DNA of 62,300 nucleotides from Gemmatimonadota bacterium (GTDB taxonomy: Bacteria > Latescibacterota > UBA2968), in NCBI GenBank assembly GCA_026706845.1, contig JAPOXY010000173.1, positions 1 through 62,300 on the forward strand, read 5' to 3'. Shown here piece by piece: positions 6,785 to 15,648 of the stretch (positions are counted from its first letter, which is position 1; every line of letters begins with the position of its first letter). The notes below the pieces were generated by a model. The model was not told the origin of the DNA. It worked only from the letters and a program-made list of their open reading frames with translations, and did not search any database. Made by a program: the position numbers and the translations under genes.

Positions 6785-9073
6785 ATGAAACTCTGGTATA
6801 ACGAACCAGCGGAAGATTGGAATCACGCCTTGCCCGTGGGGGCTGGAAAACTCGGCGCCATGGTATTTGGCGGGGTGAGCAACGAACGCATACAAATGAA
6901 CGAAGACTCAATCTGGGCGGGACCTCCCGTACCCGAATCACCACCGGGCGCGCAACAGGTCGTCGCACGCGCGCGTCAACTGCTCTTTGAAGGTCAATAC
7001 ACCGAAGCGCAGGACCTCATGCAAGAAGGCGTCATGGGCGAACGCATAGTACCGCGCAGCTATCAGACATTGGGCGACCTGCTCATCGAGCAAAGCGGCG
7101 TCGAACAACACACCGATTACCGCCGCGAACTCTCACTAAACTCTGCAATCGCCACAACGCGATGGAATGCAAATGGCGTCGCATATCATCGAGAAGTATT
7201 TGCCACCGCAATCGACCGGGCAATAATCTGTCGCATCGCATCGGACAAAGCAGGCGCAATATCGTGTCGGATATCTTTCCATCGGGAAGAAAACGCACAG
7301 TGGTCGGGCATATCCGAAAACACACTCCTCATAACCGGACGTGCGGGACAAGGAGAAACCCATCCCGGCGTAAAATTTTCTGCAGGCATCAAAGCAATTG
7401 TCGAAAACGGGCGCATCCAGTGTGCCAACGACGCCCTCATCGTCGAAAATGCAGACGCAGTCACCATAGTCGTCTGCGCCGACACCGACTACAACTTTGA
7501 CGACCCCTACACGCCCCTGACACACGACCTGAAAGCCTCCGCGATACCCACAATCGAAACGTGTATTGCACGTCCATATCTCCGCGTAAAACGCGAACAC
7601 GTTCGGGACCACAACAATTACTTTGACCGATGCGCCTTCTCCCTCGGAGAAGATAAAAATGACCACATTCCCACAGACCGTCGCCTCGCCGAATTCGAAC
7701 ACACATCAGACCCCGCGCTCGTTGCACTCTACTTCAACTTTGGGCGCTACCTCACAATCTGTTGCTCGCGTCCGGGCAGTTTGTGCGCCAATCTACAGGG
7801 CATCTGGAACCAGGAATACGAAGCCCCGTGGAACAGCGACTACCACATCAACATCAATATCCAGATGATCTACTGGCTCTGTGAACTCGTCGGCCTGCCC
7901 GAATGCCATGAACCGTATTTGGAATTTTCAGACGCCCTGCGCACAACAGCCCGCCAAACAGCAAAAGAAGTCTATGGCTGTCGCGGAACTGTGGGGCATC
8001 ACACAACAGATGCGTGGCGATTTACCGATCCAGTGGGAAGAGTACAACACGGAATGTGGCCCATGGGCTGTGGATGGAACAGCAGGCACTTTTTGGAACA
8101 TTGGGATTTCAACGGCTCAGAAACATTTCTGCGAGACCAGGCCTGGCCAGTTGTGCGGGATGCCGCCCTGTTCTTCCTCGACTGGTTGGCAGAAGATCCA
8201 AAAACCGGCAAACTCGTATCCGGTCCATCTTCTTCCCCGGAAAACCGCTTCCTCGCGCCGGGCACGCAGGACGTATGCAACCTCGTCATGGGCCCGAGCA
8301 TGGACCAGCAGATCATCTGGGAAACATTTACAAATTGTCTGCGCTGTGCCGAGATCCTATCCCTCGACGACCCCATTATCGACGACATAAAAAGCGCATT
8401 ATCCCGTCTCGCAGAACCACAAATCGGCACTGATGGACGCCTGATGGAATGGACGGAAGAATTTGAAGAACCAGAACCGGGGCACCGGCATATTTCACAC
8501 ATCTACGGCGTGTATCCCGGCTTCCAACTCATCAACCAACCCGACTTCTTGGCTGCCACGCGCAAAAGCATTGAACACCGCCTCGCGCATGGCGGCGGAC
8601 ACACGGGCTGGAGCAGAGCCTGGCTCATCAACGTGTGGGCGCGCCTGAAAGACGCGGATCGCGCCTGGGAAGACGTGAGGCAACTGCTCATACGCTCGAC
8701 ACTGCCCAACCTATTCGACAACCATCCCCCGTTTCAGATGGACGGCAACATGGGTGGTGCCGCGGGCATTGTGGAAATGATATTACAAAGCCATCATCAG
8801 GCTATTGAGCTATTTCCCGCACTGCCAGACGCCTGGACAGAAGGCAACACAGAAGGACTGAGAGCAAGGGGGGGATTTATAGTAGATTTACAATGGAAAA
8901 ACGGAGAAAAATCTGCGCACATAACTTCCCTATTGGGCAATCCCATCCGCATACAATACAACGGCTCTATGCGCGCAGTCAATGACGACCGGACGGTCAT
9001 CGCAGAGGGCCAGGAGGAAATTGCGTTCCAAACAGAAAAAGGAAAAAGCTACAATATTGCGCTCGGGGCATAA
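6785..9073 (+). CDS. GH95 alpha-L-fucosidase
   Basis: A 762-residue glycoside hydrolase family 95 enzyme, which removes terminal alpha-1,2-linked L-fucose (some members act on L-galactose) by inversion. The N-terminal beta-sandwich opens with [28 protein letters not shown] and MNEDSIWAG, typical of the family. The (alpha/alpha)6 barrel shows [13 protein letters not shown] near residue 350, GPSSSPEN, the EW..EFEE...[10 protein letters not shown] block near 550-575 that carries the general acid in family members, and [11 protein letters not shown]. No signal peptide is visible, so it may be cytoplasmic and act on imported oligosaccharides. It is a single plus-strand gene with its own promoter region and a terminator hairpin after it. 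Confidence 0.92.
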   Translation: MKLWYNEPAEDWNHALPVGAGKLGAMVFGGVSNERIQMNEDSIWAGPPVPESPPGAQQVVARARQLLFEGQYTEAQDLMQEGVMGERIVPRSYQTLGDLLIEQSGVEQHTDYRRELSLNSAIATTRWNANGVAYHREVFATAIDRAIICRIASDKAGAISCRISFHREENAQWSGISENTLLITGRAGQGETHPGVKFSAGIKAIVENGRIQCANDALIVENADAVTIVVCADTDYNFDDPYTPLTHDLKASAIPTIETCIARPYLRVKREHVRDHNNYFDRCAFSLGEDKNDHIPTDRRLAEFEHTSDPALVALYFNFGRYLTICCSRPGSLCANLQGIWNQEYEAPWNSDYHININIQMIYWLCELVGLPECHEPYLEFSDALRTTARQTAKEVYGCRGTVGHHTTDAWRFTDPVGRVQHGMWPMGCGWNSRHFLEHWDFNGSETFLRDQAWPVVRDAALFFLDWLAEDPKTGKLVSGPSSSPENRFLAPGTQDVCNLVMGPSMDQQIIWETFTNCLRCAEILSLDDPIIDDIKSALSRLAEPQIGTDGRLMEWTEEFEEPEPGHRHISHIYGVYPGFQLINQPDFLAATRKSIEHRLAHGGGHTGWSRAWLINVWARLKDADRAWEDVRQLLIRSTLPNLFDNHPPFQMDGNMGGAAGIVEMILQSHHQAIELFPALPDAWTEGNTEGLRARGGFIVDLQWKNGEKSAHITSLLGNPIRIQYNGSMRAVNDDRTVIAEGQEEIAFQTEKGKSYNIALGA

Positions 9074-9091
9074 GTTATTTAAGCGCACTGG

Positions 9092-9117
9092 ATCGCGGCT
9101 CAACACCATGCCGCGAT
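9092..9117. terminator. Terminator hairpin between convergent genes
   Basis: Perfect 8-bp arms ATCGCGGC / GCCGCGAT around a 10-nt loop, followed on the plus strand by a T-rich stretch (tttgttttg). It ends the fucosidase transcript, and may also serve the convergent CoA-transferase operon. Confidence 0.6.
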
Positions 9118-9144
9118 GACGGCTTTGTTTTGAAATTTTTGGCA

Positions 9145-9912
9145 TCATCTCCCAATAATCAACCCATCGGGATCGACCTCATCGCGTAAAATGCACAACT
9201 CCGCTTCCGTGGGCGGGACAGTCTCTTTGACATCAGCCACCTGACCCAATTCAAACCCGGTATTTCTCTGCACCTCATCAAACGTCACGCCGGGATGCAA
9301 ACTCTCGACCTGCATCCGACATGTATCTTCATCAAAACTCATCACAGCCAGATCCGTAATCACGCGATAAGGACCCCCGCCTTCGGGCAACCCCGCAATC
9401 TCGCGCGCCCCCGGCCCGGTCAGAAAACCCGGCGTCGTTAAAAAATCGACCTCTTCCACAAAACGACGGCGATCGTGCTGTGTAATAATCAGCGTGCGCC
9501 AGCAAAAACTCGCAAAATCATTGGCACCTCCGCTACCCGGAAAACGCACGCGCGGTTTTTTGTAATCGCCAATAACCGTAGAATTTAAATTCCCATACGC
9601 ATCGATCTGGGCACCGCCCAAAAACGCGTAATCCATCACACCCCGCTGACACGTCTCCATAATATCACACATACTCGTCGCCATAAGTGCCCGATATGTC
9701 GTGCGCGAATCGCCCACAGAAATGGGCATCGCGGGCAACATCGGTGCCAAACCACCCGCCTCAAAAGCCACCAAAAGCCCTGGTGCATGCGTCTTTTGTG
9801 CCAACATCGCCGCAGCACACGGCGCTCCTGTACCCACCCCAACAGTCGTCCCATCCTCCAGCAACCGGGACGCCACACAAATCGCCATTTCAACTTCATT
9901 GTAATCAGACAT
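9145..9912 (-). CDS. CoA-transferase family I, beta subunit
   Basis: A 255-residue subunit of a heterodimeric CoA-transferase of the glutaconate/3-oxoacid type. The start at ATG 9912 overlaps the alpha-subunit stop (tATGtcTGA), so the subunits are translationally coupled. The segment GVGTGAPCAAAMLAQ, then LLVAFEAGGLAPMLP, places Glu51 where family members carry the catalytic glutamate that forms the glutamyl-CoA thioester. GGAQIDAYGNLNST and GSGGANDFAS are typical of beta subunits. The enzyme would move CoA between a carboxylic acid and an acyl-CoA. The substrate cannot be told from sequence, but the co-directional SDR gene suggests oxidation of a hydroxyacid or sugar-acid intermediate. Confidence 0.85.
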   Translation of the reverse strand: MSDYNEVEMAICVASRLLEDGTTVGVGTGAPCAAAMLAQKTHAPGLLVAFEAGGLAPMLPAMPISVGDSRTTYRALMATSMCDIMETCQRGVMDYAFLGGAQIDAYGNLNSTVIGDYKKPRVRFPGSGGANDFASFCWRTLIITQHDRRRFVEEVDFLTTPGFLTGPGAREIAGLPEGGGPYRVITDLAVMSFDEDTCRMQVESLHPGVTFDEVQRNTGFELGQVADVKETVPPTEAELCILRDEVDPDGLIIGR

Positions 9913-10912
9913 ACCCTGCACCCTTACCTTCCAACCGCCGTAACTCCGCCAGCCGCTCTTCCCCACCGCAAATCTCCAGATAGTCCTCAAAACAATCAAC
10001 ACCATACAAATACTTATCCAGAAACGCGCGATATGCCTCCACATCTCGCTCAGCGTCCAACCACGCTTTGAGATGCACCTCATCCGAGAAATACTCCCCA
10101 GCCATATTGCCGGGATACGATCCATAAGGCACATGACACACCGCATCAACACAAAAAGCCGGAATCGCGGTCGCATTTGGATCGCTGCGAATCTCATCTG
10201 TACTCACAATGCGCTCCGCACTCACAATCACATGTTTAGAGGCACGCGACAAATCCCAATCAGCCACCGTAATGCCCCGAATGCGGCAATTCCCAAACAA
10301 ATCACTCTCGTGCACATGAATAAGCGCCACATCGGGAAACAGAGCCGGCACAACCGTCAGCGGTTTGCCCGTAAAAGGACACGCGATCTCCTTAGCCGCA
10401 CTCTCTCTAAACGTATCGGTCCCCAGCATACTGCGAACAGGCACAAAAGGCACACCCGTCGCAGCCGCTCGAAACCGACATGCCAGCGCGTAATTTGTCC
10501 ACTCACACACCTCAACCTCTCCGCTCTCCATCAACCGCCGCGCCTGCGCCGACAAACCGCGCGCTTCCAACCCCAAAATATATGCCGCATCCAAACGCGA
10601 AAAAATCTGCTTCCCCGTACGCGTACCCGCTGCCAAAATCTGAAAATCGTGCGTCGTCGTATGACCGGCAAACCCCAGATTTGTTCGCTCCTGCCGCACA
10701 ACCTCGTGCAAAAGCGCCGTCGCTATCCTGTTCCCACCAAACCCGCCAGAAGCCAAATAGTCACCATCGTGCACAAACTCGGCAACAGCATCAGACACAG
10801 ACATCAGCTTATCTGTCAATGCGCCCTTCTTCTCTCGAAAAAACGCCCGTGCAACATCTGGATCGGGATCTGTAAACAGCGGTCCCCGGCCTGTATTTTC
10901 AGAATTTGTCAT
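9905..10912 (-). CDS. CoA-transferase family I, alpha subunit
   Basis: A 335-residue alpha subunit; ATG 10912 is preferred to the longer frame because a purine-rich AGGAA site precedes it. The motif GDYLASGGFGGNRIATALLHE near residues 48-68 is the CoA-binding loop region of the family, followed by NLGFAGHTTTHDFQIL. It pairs with the beta subunit encoded by the overlapping downstream gene. The 10-nt gap to the SDR gene upstream indicates a three-gene operon. It resembles the glutaconate CoA-transferase A group more than the acetoacetate type, but substrate specificity is not resolved. Confidence 0.85.
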   Translation of the reverse strand: MTNSENTGRGPLFTDPDPDVARAFFREKKGALTDKLMSVSDAVAEFVHDGDYLASGGFGGNRIATALLHEVVRQERTNLGFAGHTTTHDFQILAAGTRTGKQIFSRLDAAYILGLEARGLSAQARRLMESGEVEVCEWTNYALACRFRAAATGVPFVPVRSMLGTDTFRESAAKEIACPFTGKPLTVVPALFPDVALIHVHESDLFGNCRIRGITVADWDLSRASKHVIVSAERIVSTDEIRSDPNATAIPAFCVDAVCHVPYGSYPGNMAGEYFSDEVHLKAWLDAERDVEAYRAFLDKYLYGVDCFEDYLEICGGEERLAELRRLEGKGAGYV

Positions 10913-10922
10913 TATTCCTACC

Positions 10923-11693
10923 TCACAGCGCTGTCCAGCCGCCATCCACCAGCAGCGTATGCCCCGTAATAAGATCCGCAGCCGGACTGGCCAAAAACAC
11001 CACCGCACCCACCACATCTTCGGGCTTTCCCACGCGCCCAAGAGGAATGCGAGAAAGCAAATCCTCGCGCAACGCCTCATTGTCAAACGTCGATTGTGTC
11101 AACGGCGTCAAAATAAACGTCGGACCCACGGCATTCACCGTAATCTGATAGGACGCCCACTCCACAGCCAACACCCGCGTCAAATTCACCACACCAGCCT
11201 TACTCGAACAATAAGCCGCGCGCTTGTAATAACCCACCACCCCATTTTGCGACGCAATATTGACAATTTTGCCACCACCCGTCTCAATCATCGACCGCGC
11301 CACGCGCTGCGACATAAAAAACAACCCCTTCAAATTCACATCCAGCACCCCATCCCAATCCGCCTCTGTCACCTCGAGCGCGTCCCTGGGAATATTCACC
11401 CCTGCATTATTCACCAGAATATCAACCCTGCCATACGTATCAATAACCCGGCTCACTGCCGCATCAATACTCTCCTGATCCGGCAATTGCAACGCCAATG
11501 GCAACGCCCGTTGCCCCAAATCTCCAACCGCTTCACACACCTCATCCAGTGCATCAATCTTCTGCGGCACCTCACACACCGCCACATCGGCACCCACCTC
11601 AGCCGCCGCCACCGCAATCGCCCGTCCAATACCCGAACCCGAACCCGTCACCAGCACCACCTTATCATCCAATCGCATACTGGGCAAAACCAT
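10923..11693 (-). CDS. Short-chain dehydrogenase/reductase (SDR)
   Basis: A 256-residue classical SDR that oxidises an alcohol or reduces a ketone with NAD(P). The cofactor loop TGSGSGIG is at residues 16-23, NNAG at 95-98, catalytic Ser148, and the Y161-x-x-x-K165 pair. The frame extends to a GTG at 11711, but GGAG lies 8 nt before ATG 11693, so that start is used. It is 10 nt upstream of the CoA-transferase genes and 14 nt downstream of the helicase gene. Working with the CoA-transferase it could turn a hydroxy-acid or sugar lactone into a keto acid; this is inferred from position only. Confidence 0.87.
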   Translation of the reverse strand: MVLPSMRLDDKVVLVTGSGSGIGRAIAVAAAEVGADVAVCEVPQKIDALDEVCEAVGDLGQRALPLALQLPDQESIDAAVSRVIDTYGRVDILVNNAGVNIPRDALEVTEADWDGVLDVNLKGLFFMSQRVARSMIETGGGKIVNIASQNGVVGYYKRAAYCSSKAGVVNLTRVLAVEWASYQITVNAVGPTFILTPLTQSTFDNEALREDLLSRIPLGRVGKPEDVVGAVVFLASPAADLITGHTLLVDGGWTAL

Positions 11694-11707
11694 TGCGCCC
11701 GCTCCTT

Positions 11708-14614
11708 TCACGAAGAAAAAGAAATATTATTCTCCGTATGCCGGCAAGAAATATCATCATCCCCGCGAAAATTCCTACACCCCCAGAAAGCCCCATAGCG
11801 CCCCTTGCGCTGAACCATATCCGCGCCACACTTCGGACAAACAGGCAACCATGAATCACAATCGGCATCGAGACATATTTTAAACCGACCAACCCGCTGC
11901 ATCGGATTGCCACACGCTTGACATCCGCTCTCAGTATGATTGCACAACGGATAATTGCTACAACCGTAAAACGACTTACCCTGCACGGCAACAAGCGTAC
12001 CCGTCTTGCACTTCACACAGCGAATGTGCTCAAAAGACGCCTGTTCCAAACTGGTCTCAAAATCGTCCAGCGCCAGCGGATATTTATTCTTCAACAACTC
12101 GACCAAAAACTCAGACGCATTCGTCATATCCCCAATCAAATACACGCGCTGTCTGGCGCGTGTCAGCGCGACATAAAACAAACGGCGCTCCTCCGAATAT
12201 GGAAAGGGATCTAACGCGGGCAACAGCGCCTCAAGCAAAGAATGAGACGTCTTCTGCGAAGGAAAACCGTACTGACCGCGTTCAAGCCCCAACACCACCA
12301 CATAATCCGCCTCCAAACCCTTCGCACCGTGAACGGTATTGCACGCAATAGACAAAGTGGGAAACCGCTTTCTCAACATCATCATCTGCGTGTCATTGGG
12401 CAAGTTAAAACGAAACCTGCCCAACAAATAAACCGAACTGCCTTCTTCCGCCCGCGCGGCGACATGCGCCAGCACACGATCCAGCCGATCGTCAAGATCC
12501 GCCTCTGAACCGCGACGCTTCTTCTCGCGCAACAGCGAAACCGCGGGATGATCTACCATCGCGTGCGTGGTCAACGACTTTTTAACCTGCGCCGGATTCT
12601 GAAGCACAAACAGGGATGCAACATCGCAAATACTATTATTGAACCGAAAAGTCTTATCCAGAACCGTAATTTTAGTAGCCCCAAATCTCTCTTCAAAATC
12701 CGTAGTAAACCGAATATCGCTACCCGTAAAGCGATAAATCGACTGCCAATCATCCCCCACGCAAAACAGAGAACACACATCAACAGATTCTCTCAAAGTC
12801 TTAACCAACCGCGCACGCGGCTCGGATATATCCTGAAACTCATCCACCAGAATATATCGCCAGGGCGAAACAAAACGACCACATTTCACATACGCGATTG
12901 CCCTGCCAATCATATCGTCAAAATCGATATGCCGATTTTCTTTCAAAAACGCTTCATACTTCTCATAAATCGGCACCACAATTTTCAAAGCCTGTTGCTG
13001 AACCAGACTCAGGTCAACGCCCTGGACAATCTCCTTCCACGGTTGATCTGGACGAGGCAAATTGCTCTTATACCTCCTCAACAAATCCGCGAGCAACAGC
13101 GTCAAATCGCGAATCTCACCAAACTCCCTCAGCGTATCCAGCATCTCATCTGGCGAACGCAGATTAAATTGCACCCCAGCCTGTATTAATTTCTCCTGCA
13201 AGCCAATTAGCAAGCGACCTTCGGAATATTCGTAGTGAAAGGTCTCAATCAAGCGCGTCTCGTACTTCTCATGAGTTCTGCGCTTCCAATCCATTCCCTC
13301 GTGATACTTCTTCTTCCCCACAAAAGGCGCCGTATTGCCATCGCGGTCTATACCCCAGTGCTCCAGATAAATACCGCAATCCGGAAGATAAAAATCGGGC
13401 TGGTATTGCCGATAATCTGGACTCCTCGTCTCATGCTCATAATCGGCCTCGTATTGATATGCCACCCCCAGCATAAACAGATGATTGGCGATCCACAACT
13501 CACCCAAACCCTTTACCATCTCCCCCTTCAAGGTGCGAATCTCATTAGCAAAAATATATTCAAAGTACTCCCCCTGAGTTTTAAAATCAAAGGGATTGAC
13601 CTCTTGATACCTGTAATAGCCCAGATAATCCAGAACCCATTGTCTATAGGTCGGAATTGCGAGCAGCTCCTCAAACCACTCATCGACATGCTTCTCCAGC
13701 AACGCGCCATCTGTTGCCAGAGGTGAAATCGAAGGCTGCGCCTTTTCAACCGAAGCAATAATATCCTTGCCCAGCTTGTGAAACGTACTCGCAACAACAC
13801 CTTTCTTATCCACGCGCTCATCCAGCCGCTCCTGCATCTCTCGTGCCGCCTTATTCGCAAAAGCCAGCATGAGAACCTCATCGGGCTGTGCCTGCCCGCT
13901 CTCAACCAAAAAACCCGCGCGTCCCACCATCGCACTCGTCTTACCGGTACCCGCACCAGCCAGCACCAGATTATTGTCCTCATCTATCACACAGGCATCG
14001 CGCTGGCTCTCGCTCAGCGGATTGCTCTCCACCCCATCAAAAAAGGTCGAAAACTGGTCCTTGAGACGCTTGACATATTGCGCGCGAAAATCTTCCACCT
14101 CTTGACCACCCCAGTGTGCCACCTCCTGCACCAGCGTAAAATCGGCATGGCGATTGCGATCCAAATACCCCACCGCCGGCACCTTGCGAAATTGATCGAG
14201 CATCTCCCGCGCCATCGCCCTGATCTTCAACCAGCGGGAACTGCGTAAATAACCCGCATCCAGCAATCTATTAATCTCCCCGGCACACCGCCGCACCTCT
14301 GACGCAAACTTTTGAGACTCCTCCAACCAATACCAATAATCCTCCAACCAGTCGAAAAACCCATCCACCTCTGCCTTGTGCAAACCCTTCAGTTGCTGCG
14401 CTCCGCGATCCGTCGGCAACACCAGCTCAAAAAACAGCCTCCCCCGGTGTAATACATCTTCTCGCGTCAAATTTTCAGTACATACCACAAAGCGCTCACC
14501 CCCGGCCCTCTCCAAAATCAGACCATAAGATGAAATTAAAATCGTTGCCGTCCTCGCGCCCAAAAGACGCATCATCCAATGCGGGGTAATACTTTTGTTT
14601 TTAAGTGTATTCAT
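11708..14614 (-). CDS. UvrD/HelD-type DNA helicase with C-terminal zinc ribbons
   Basis: About 968 residues; ATG 14614 is chosen. A superfamily-1 helicase like DNA helicase IV: Walker A AGAGTGKT near residue 220, then LMLAFANKAAREMQERL, a DEFQD Walker B, GDDWQSIYRF (motif III), VHGAKGLEADYVVVLGLERG (motif V) and RRLFYVALTRARQ (motif VI). The C-terminal 130 residues carry several cysteine clusters (CVKC, YGCSNYPLC, CQAC, VCPKCG, WGCR) of the topoisomerase-type C4 zinc ribbon, which binds DNA. The N-terminal 190 residues resemble the HelD-like accessory region. Likely a DNA repair or recombination translocase. An attenuator-like hairpin sits 26 nt upstream of the start. Confidence 0.88.
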   Translation of the reverse strand: MNTLKNKSITPHWMMRLLGARTATILISSYGLILERAGGERFVVCTENLTREDVLHRGRLFFELVLPTDRGAQQLKGLHKAEVDGFFDWLEDYWYWLEESQKFASEVRRCAGEINRLLDAGYLRSSRWLKIRAMAREMLDQFRKVPAVGYLDRNRHADFTLVQEVAHWGGQEVEDFRAQYVKRLKDQFSTFFDGVESNPLSESQRDACVIDEDNNLVLAGAGTGKTSAMVGRAGFLVESGQAQPDEVLMLAFANKAAREMQERLDERVDKKGVVASTFHKLGKDIIASVEKAQPSISPLATDGALLEKHVDEWFEELLAIPTYRQWVLDYLGYYRYQEVNPFDFKTQGEYFEYIFANEIRTLKGEMVKGLGELWIANHLFMLGVAYQYEADYEHETRSPDYRQYQPDFYLPDCGIYLEHWGIDRDGNTAPFVGKKKYHEGMDWKRRTHEKYETRLIETFHYEYSEGRLLIGLQEKLIQAGVQFNLRSPDEMLDTLREFGEIRDLTLLLADLLRRYKSNLPRPDQPWKEIVQGVDLSLVQQQALKIVVPIYEKYEAFLKENRHIDFDDMIGRAIAYVKCGRFVSPWRYILVDEFQDISEPRARLVKTLRESVDVCSLFCVGDDWQSIYRFTGSDIRFTTDFEERFGATKITVLDKTFRFNNSICDVASLFVLQNPAQVKKSLTTHAMVDHPAVSLLREKKRRGSEADLDDRLDRVLAHVAARAEEGSSVYLLGRFRFNLPNDTQMMMLRKRFPTLSIACNTVHGAKGLEADYVVVLGLERGQYGFPSQKTSHSLLEALLPALDPFPYSEERRLFYVALTRARQRVYLIGDMTNASEFLVELLKNKYPLALDDFETSLEQASFEHIRCVKCKTGTLVAVQGKSFYGCSNYPLCNHTESGCQACGNPMQRVGRFKICLDADCDSWLPVCPKCGADMVQRKGRYGAFWGCRNFRGDDDISCRHTENNISFSS

Positions 14615-14639
14615 TGAAGTCTCATCAAACAAAAGAAAA

Positions 14640-14660
14640 AGTCTCCTTACTCAGGAGACT
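14640..14660 (-). terminator. Hairpin in front of the helicase gene (terminator or attenuator)
   Basis: A 7-bp stem AGTCTCC / GGAGACT with a TTACTCA loop, followed on the minus strand by TTTTTCTTTT. It lies only 26 nt before the helicase start, so it would stop transcripts from the clpP side, or control the helicase as an attenuator. The plus-strand side is also T-rich. Confidence 0.55.
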
Positions 14661-14791
14661 CTTTTAAAAAAAATAAATACGGTGTGCATAATTCATGCTG
14701 TTGTGTTACAGCGGAGTATATAACTTTTTTATATATATTGCTTTTTTGCCTTCGGCGACTTCATTTTTTTGCGCGCCCAAAAAAATGAAGC

Positions 14792-14817
14792 AAAAAAAGG
14801 GCGCCCCTGCGGGGGGC
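14792..14817 (-). terminator. Rho-independent terminator after clpP / structured element
   Basis: On the minus strand GCCCC / GGGGC arms with a five-base loop are followed by GCCC and seven Ts. It directly follows the structured element at 14819-14920 and probably ends the clpP transcript. A second perfect inverted repeat (12-bp arms CTTCATTTTTTT / AAAAAAATGAAG, 14759-14790) lies just beyond. Confidence 0.65.
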
Positions 14818-14818
14818 T

Positions 14819-14920
14819 TGCACAGCGCAAAGCGTTTTTGTAATAATACACCATGCAGTGGCCTGCATAGTTGGAATACCATAAGAATGTCCGCTGCGAG
14901 ACGGACTTACGCGCTGTGCA
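14819..14920 (-). ncRNA. Possible structured RNA or dispersed repeat between clpP and helicase
   Basis: A perfect 10-bp closing stem (TGCACAGCGC at 14819-14828 with GCGCTGTGCA at 14911-14920) encloses two perfect hairpins: ATGCAG-TGGC-CTGCAT (14853-14868) and GTCCG...CGGAC (14889-14906). A terminator follows on the minus strand. The organisation resembles a small RNA or a REP-like intergenic repeat. No open frame here is convincing and no known RNA family was recognised. Confidence 0.4.
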
Positions 14921-14946
14921 TATCAATTCCTAATTTTTAATTGACT

Positions 14947-15558
14947 TCATTCATCTATCTCATCAAACCCATTCACAACCCGGCTGATCAACCCGTATTC
15001 CACAGCCTCATCGGGACTCATCCAATAATCTCGATCCGTATCTTCTTCAATCTTTTCAAGTGGCTGACCGGTCTCATCGGCATACATCTCGTTAATCTTC
15101 TTCTTAATCTTCACGACCTCCTCAGCCGTGCGTCGCACATCTTCAGCCACCCCTTGAAACCGCATCGAAGGCTGGTGAATCATAAGGCGAGAATTTGGCA
15201 AAGCCAGCCGATCTACCTTATCTGCCGCCATCATAATCACCGTCGCTGCACTGGCTGACAGACCCGCACTGATAATTTTTACTCTGGGGCGGATAAATCG
15301 GATCATATCGTAAATCGCAAACCCATCGTACACACTACCGCCGGGCGAATTAATAAAAATTTTAATCGGCTCTTCCGAATCTTGATGATCCAAAAACAGC
15401 AACTGCGCCGTCACCTTAGCCGTCAATTTGTGATCCACGGGATCGGAAATCAAAATCGTACGCGCATCTATCAGTCCCTTGTTCAAAATACCATTTCTCG
15501 ACGCACCGTCTTCCTCTTTCTCTTCATCCTCAAGGATCACATCGTCCTCAAAAATCAT
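14947..15558 (-). CDS. clpP: ClpP-family serine protease
   Basis: A 203-residue ClpP-like peptidase, normally assembled as tetradecamers that degrade proteins fed by a Clp ATPase. ATG 15558 is used because GGAGG precedes it; TTG 15570 is the longer alternative. The catalytic triad is Ser103 (in GLSASAAT), His128 (LMIHQPS) and Asp177 (DTDRDYWMS), with the same 25- and 49-residue spacings as E. coli ClpP. FINSPGGSV is the oxyanion loop. The N-terminus is unusually acidic (EDDVILEDEEKEEDG) in place of the usual axial loop. No clpX follows, so it is probably an additional paralogue. Confidence 0.87.
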   Translation of the reverse strand: MIFEDDVILEDEEKEEDGASRNGILNKGLIDARTILISDPVDHKLTAKVTAQLLFLDHQDSEEPIKIFINSPGGSVYDGFAIYDMIRFIRPRVKIISAGLSASAATVIMMAADKVDRLALPNSRLMIHQPSMRFQGVAEDVRRTAEEVVKIKKKINEMYADETGQPLEKIEEDTDRDYWMSPDEAVEYGLISRVVNGFDEIDE

Positions 15559-15648
15559 CCAGTCCTCCAAAAAATAAAAATCAAAAAACCCATTATGTCC
15601 AATGGCTCAATTTATCCCATATCCCCATTTGAGTCAAGAGCCTTGCGG

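Larger units (their letters stand above)
14615..14946. other. Intergenic stretch between clpP and helicase
   Basis: 332 bases without a gene. It holds, from right to left, the structured element, a GC-rich terminator, a 12-bp T/A-rich inverted repeat and the helicase-proximal hairpin. A short frame on each strand is a by-product of these repeats. Confidence 0.6.

Noticed and set aside
10073-10969. Plus-strand frame of 298 codons opposite the CoA-transferase alpha subunit
   Set aside because: Composition (Arg, His, Ile, Pro) is that of an antisense shadow, and it runs across a gene boundary.
14729-14926. Short frames on both strands between clpP and the helicase
   Set aside because: They cover hairpin arms and low-complexity T/A runs; no ribosome-binding site or known protein.
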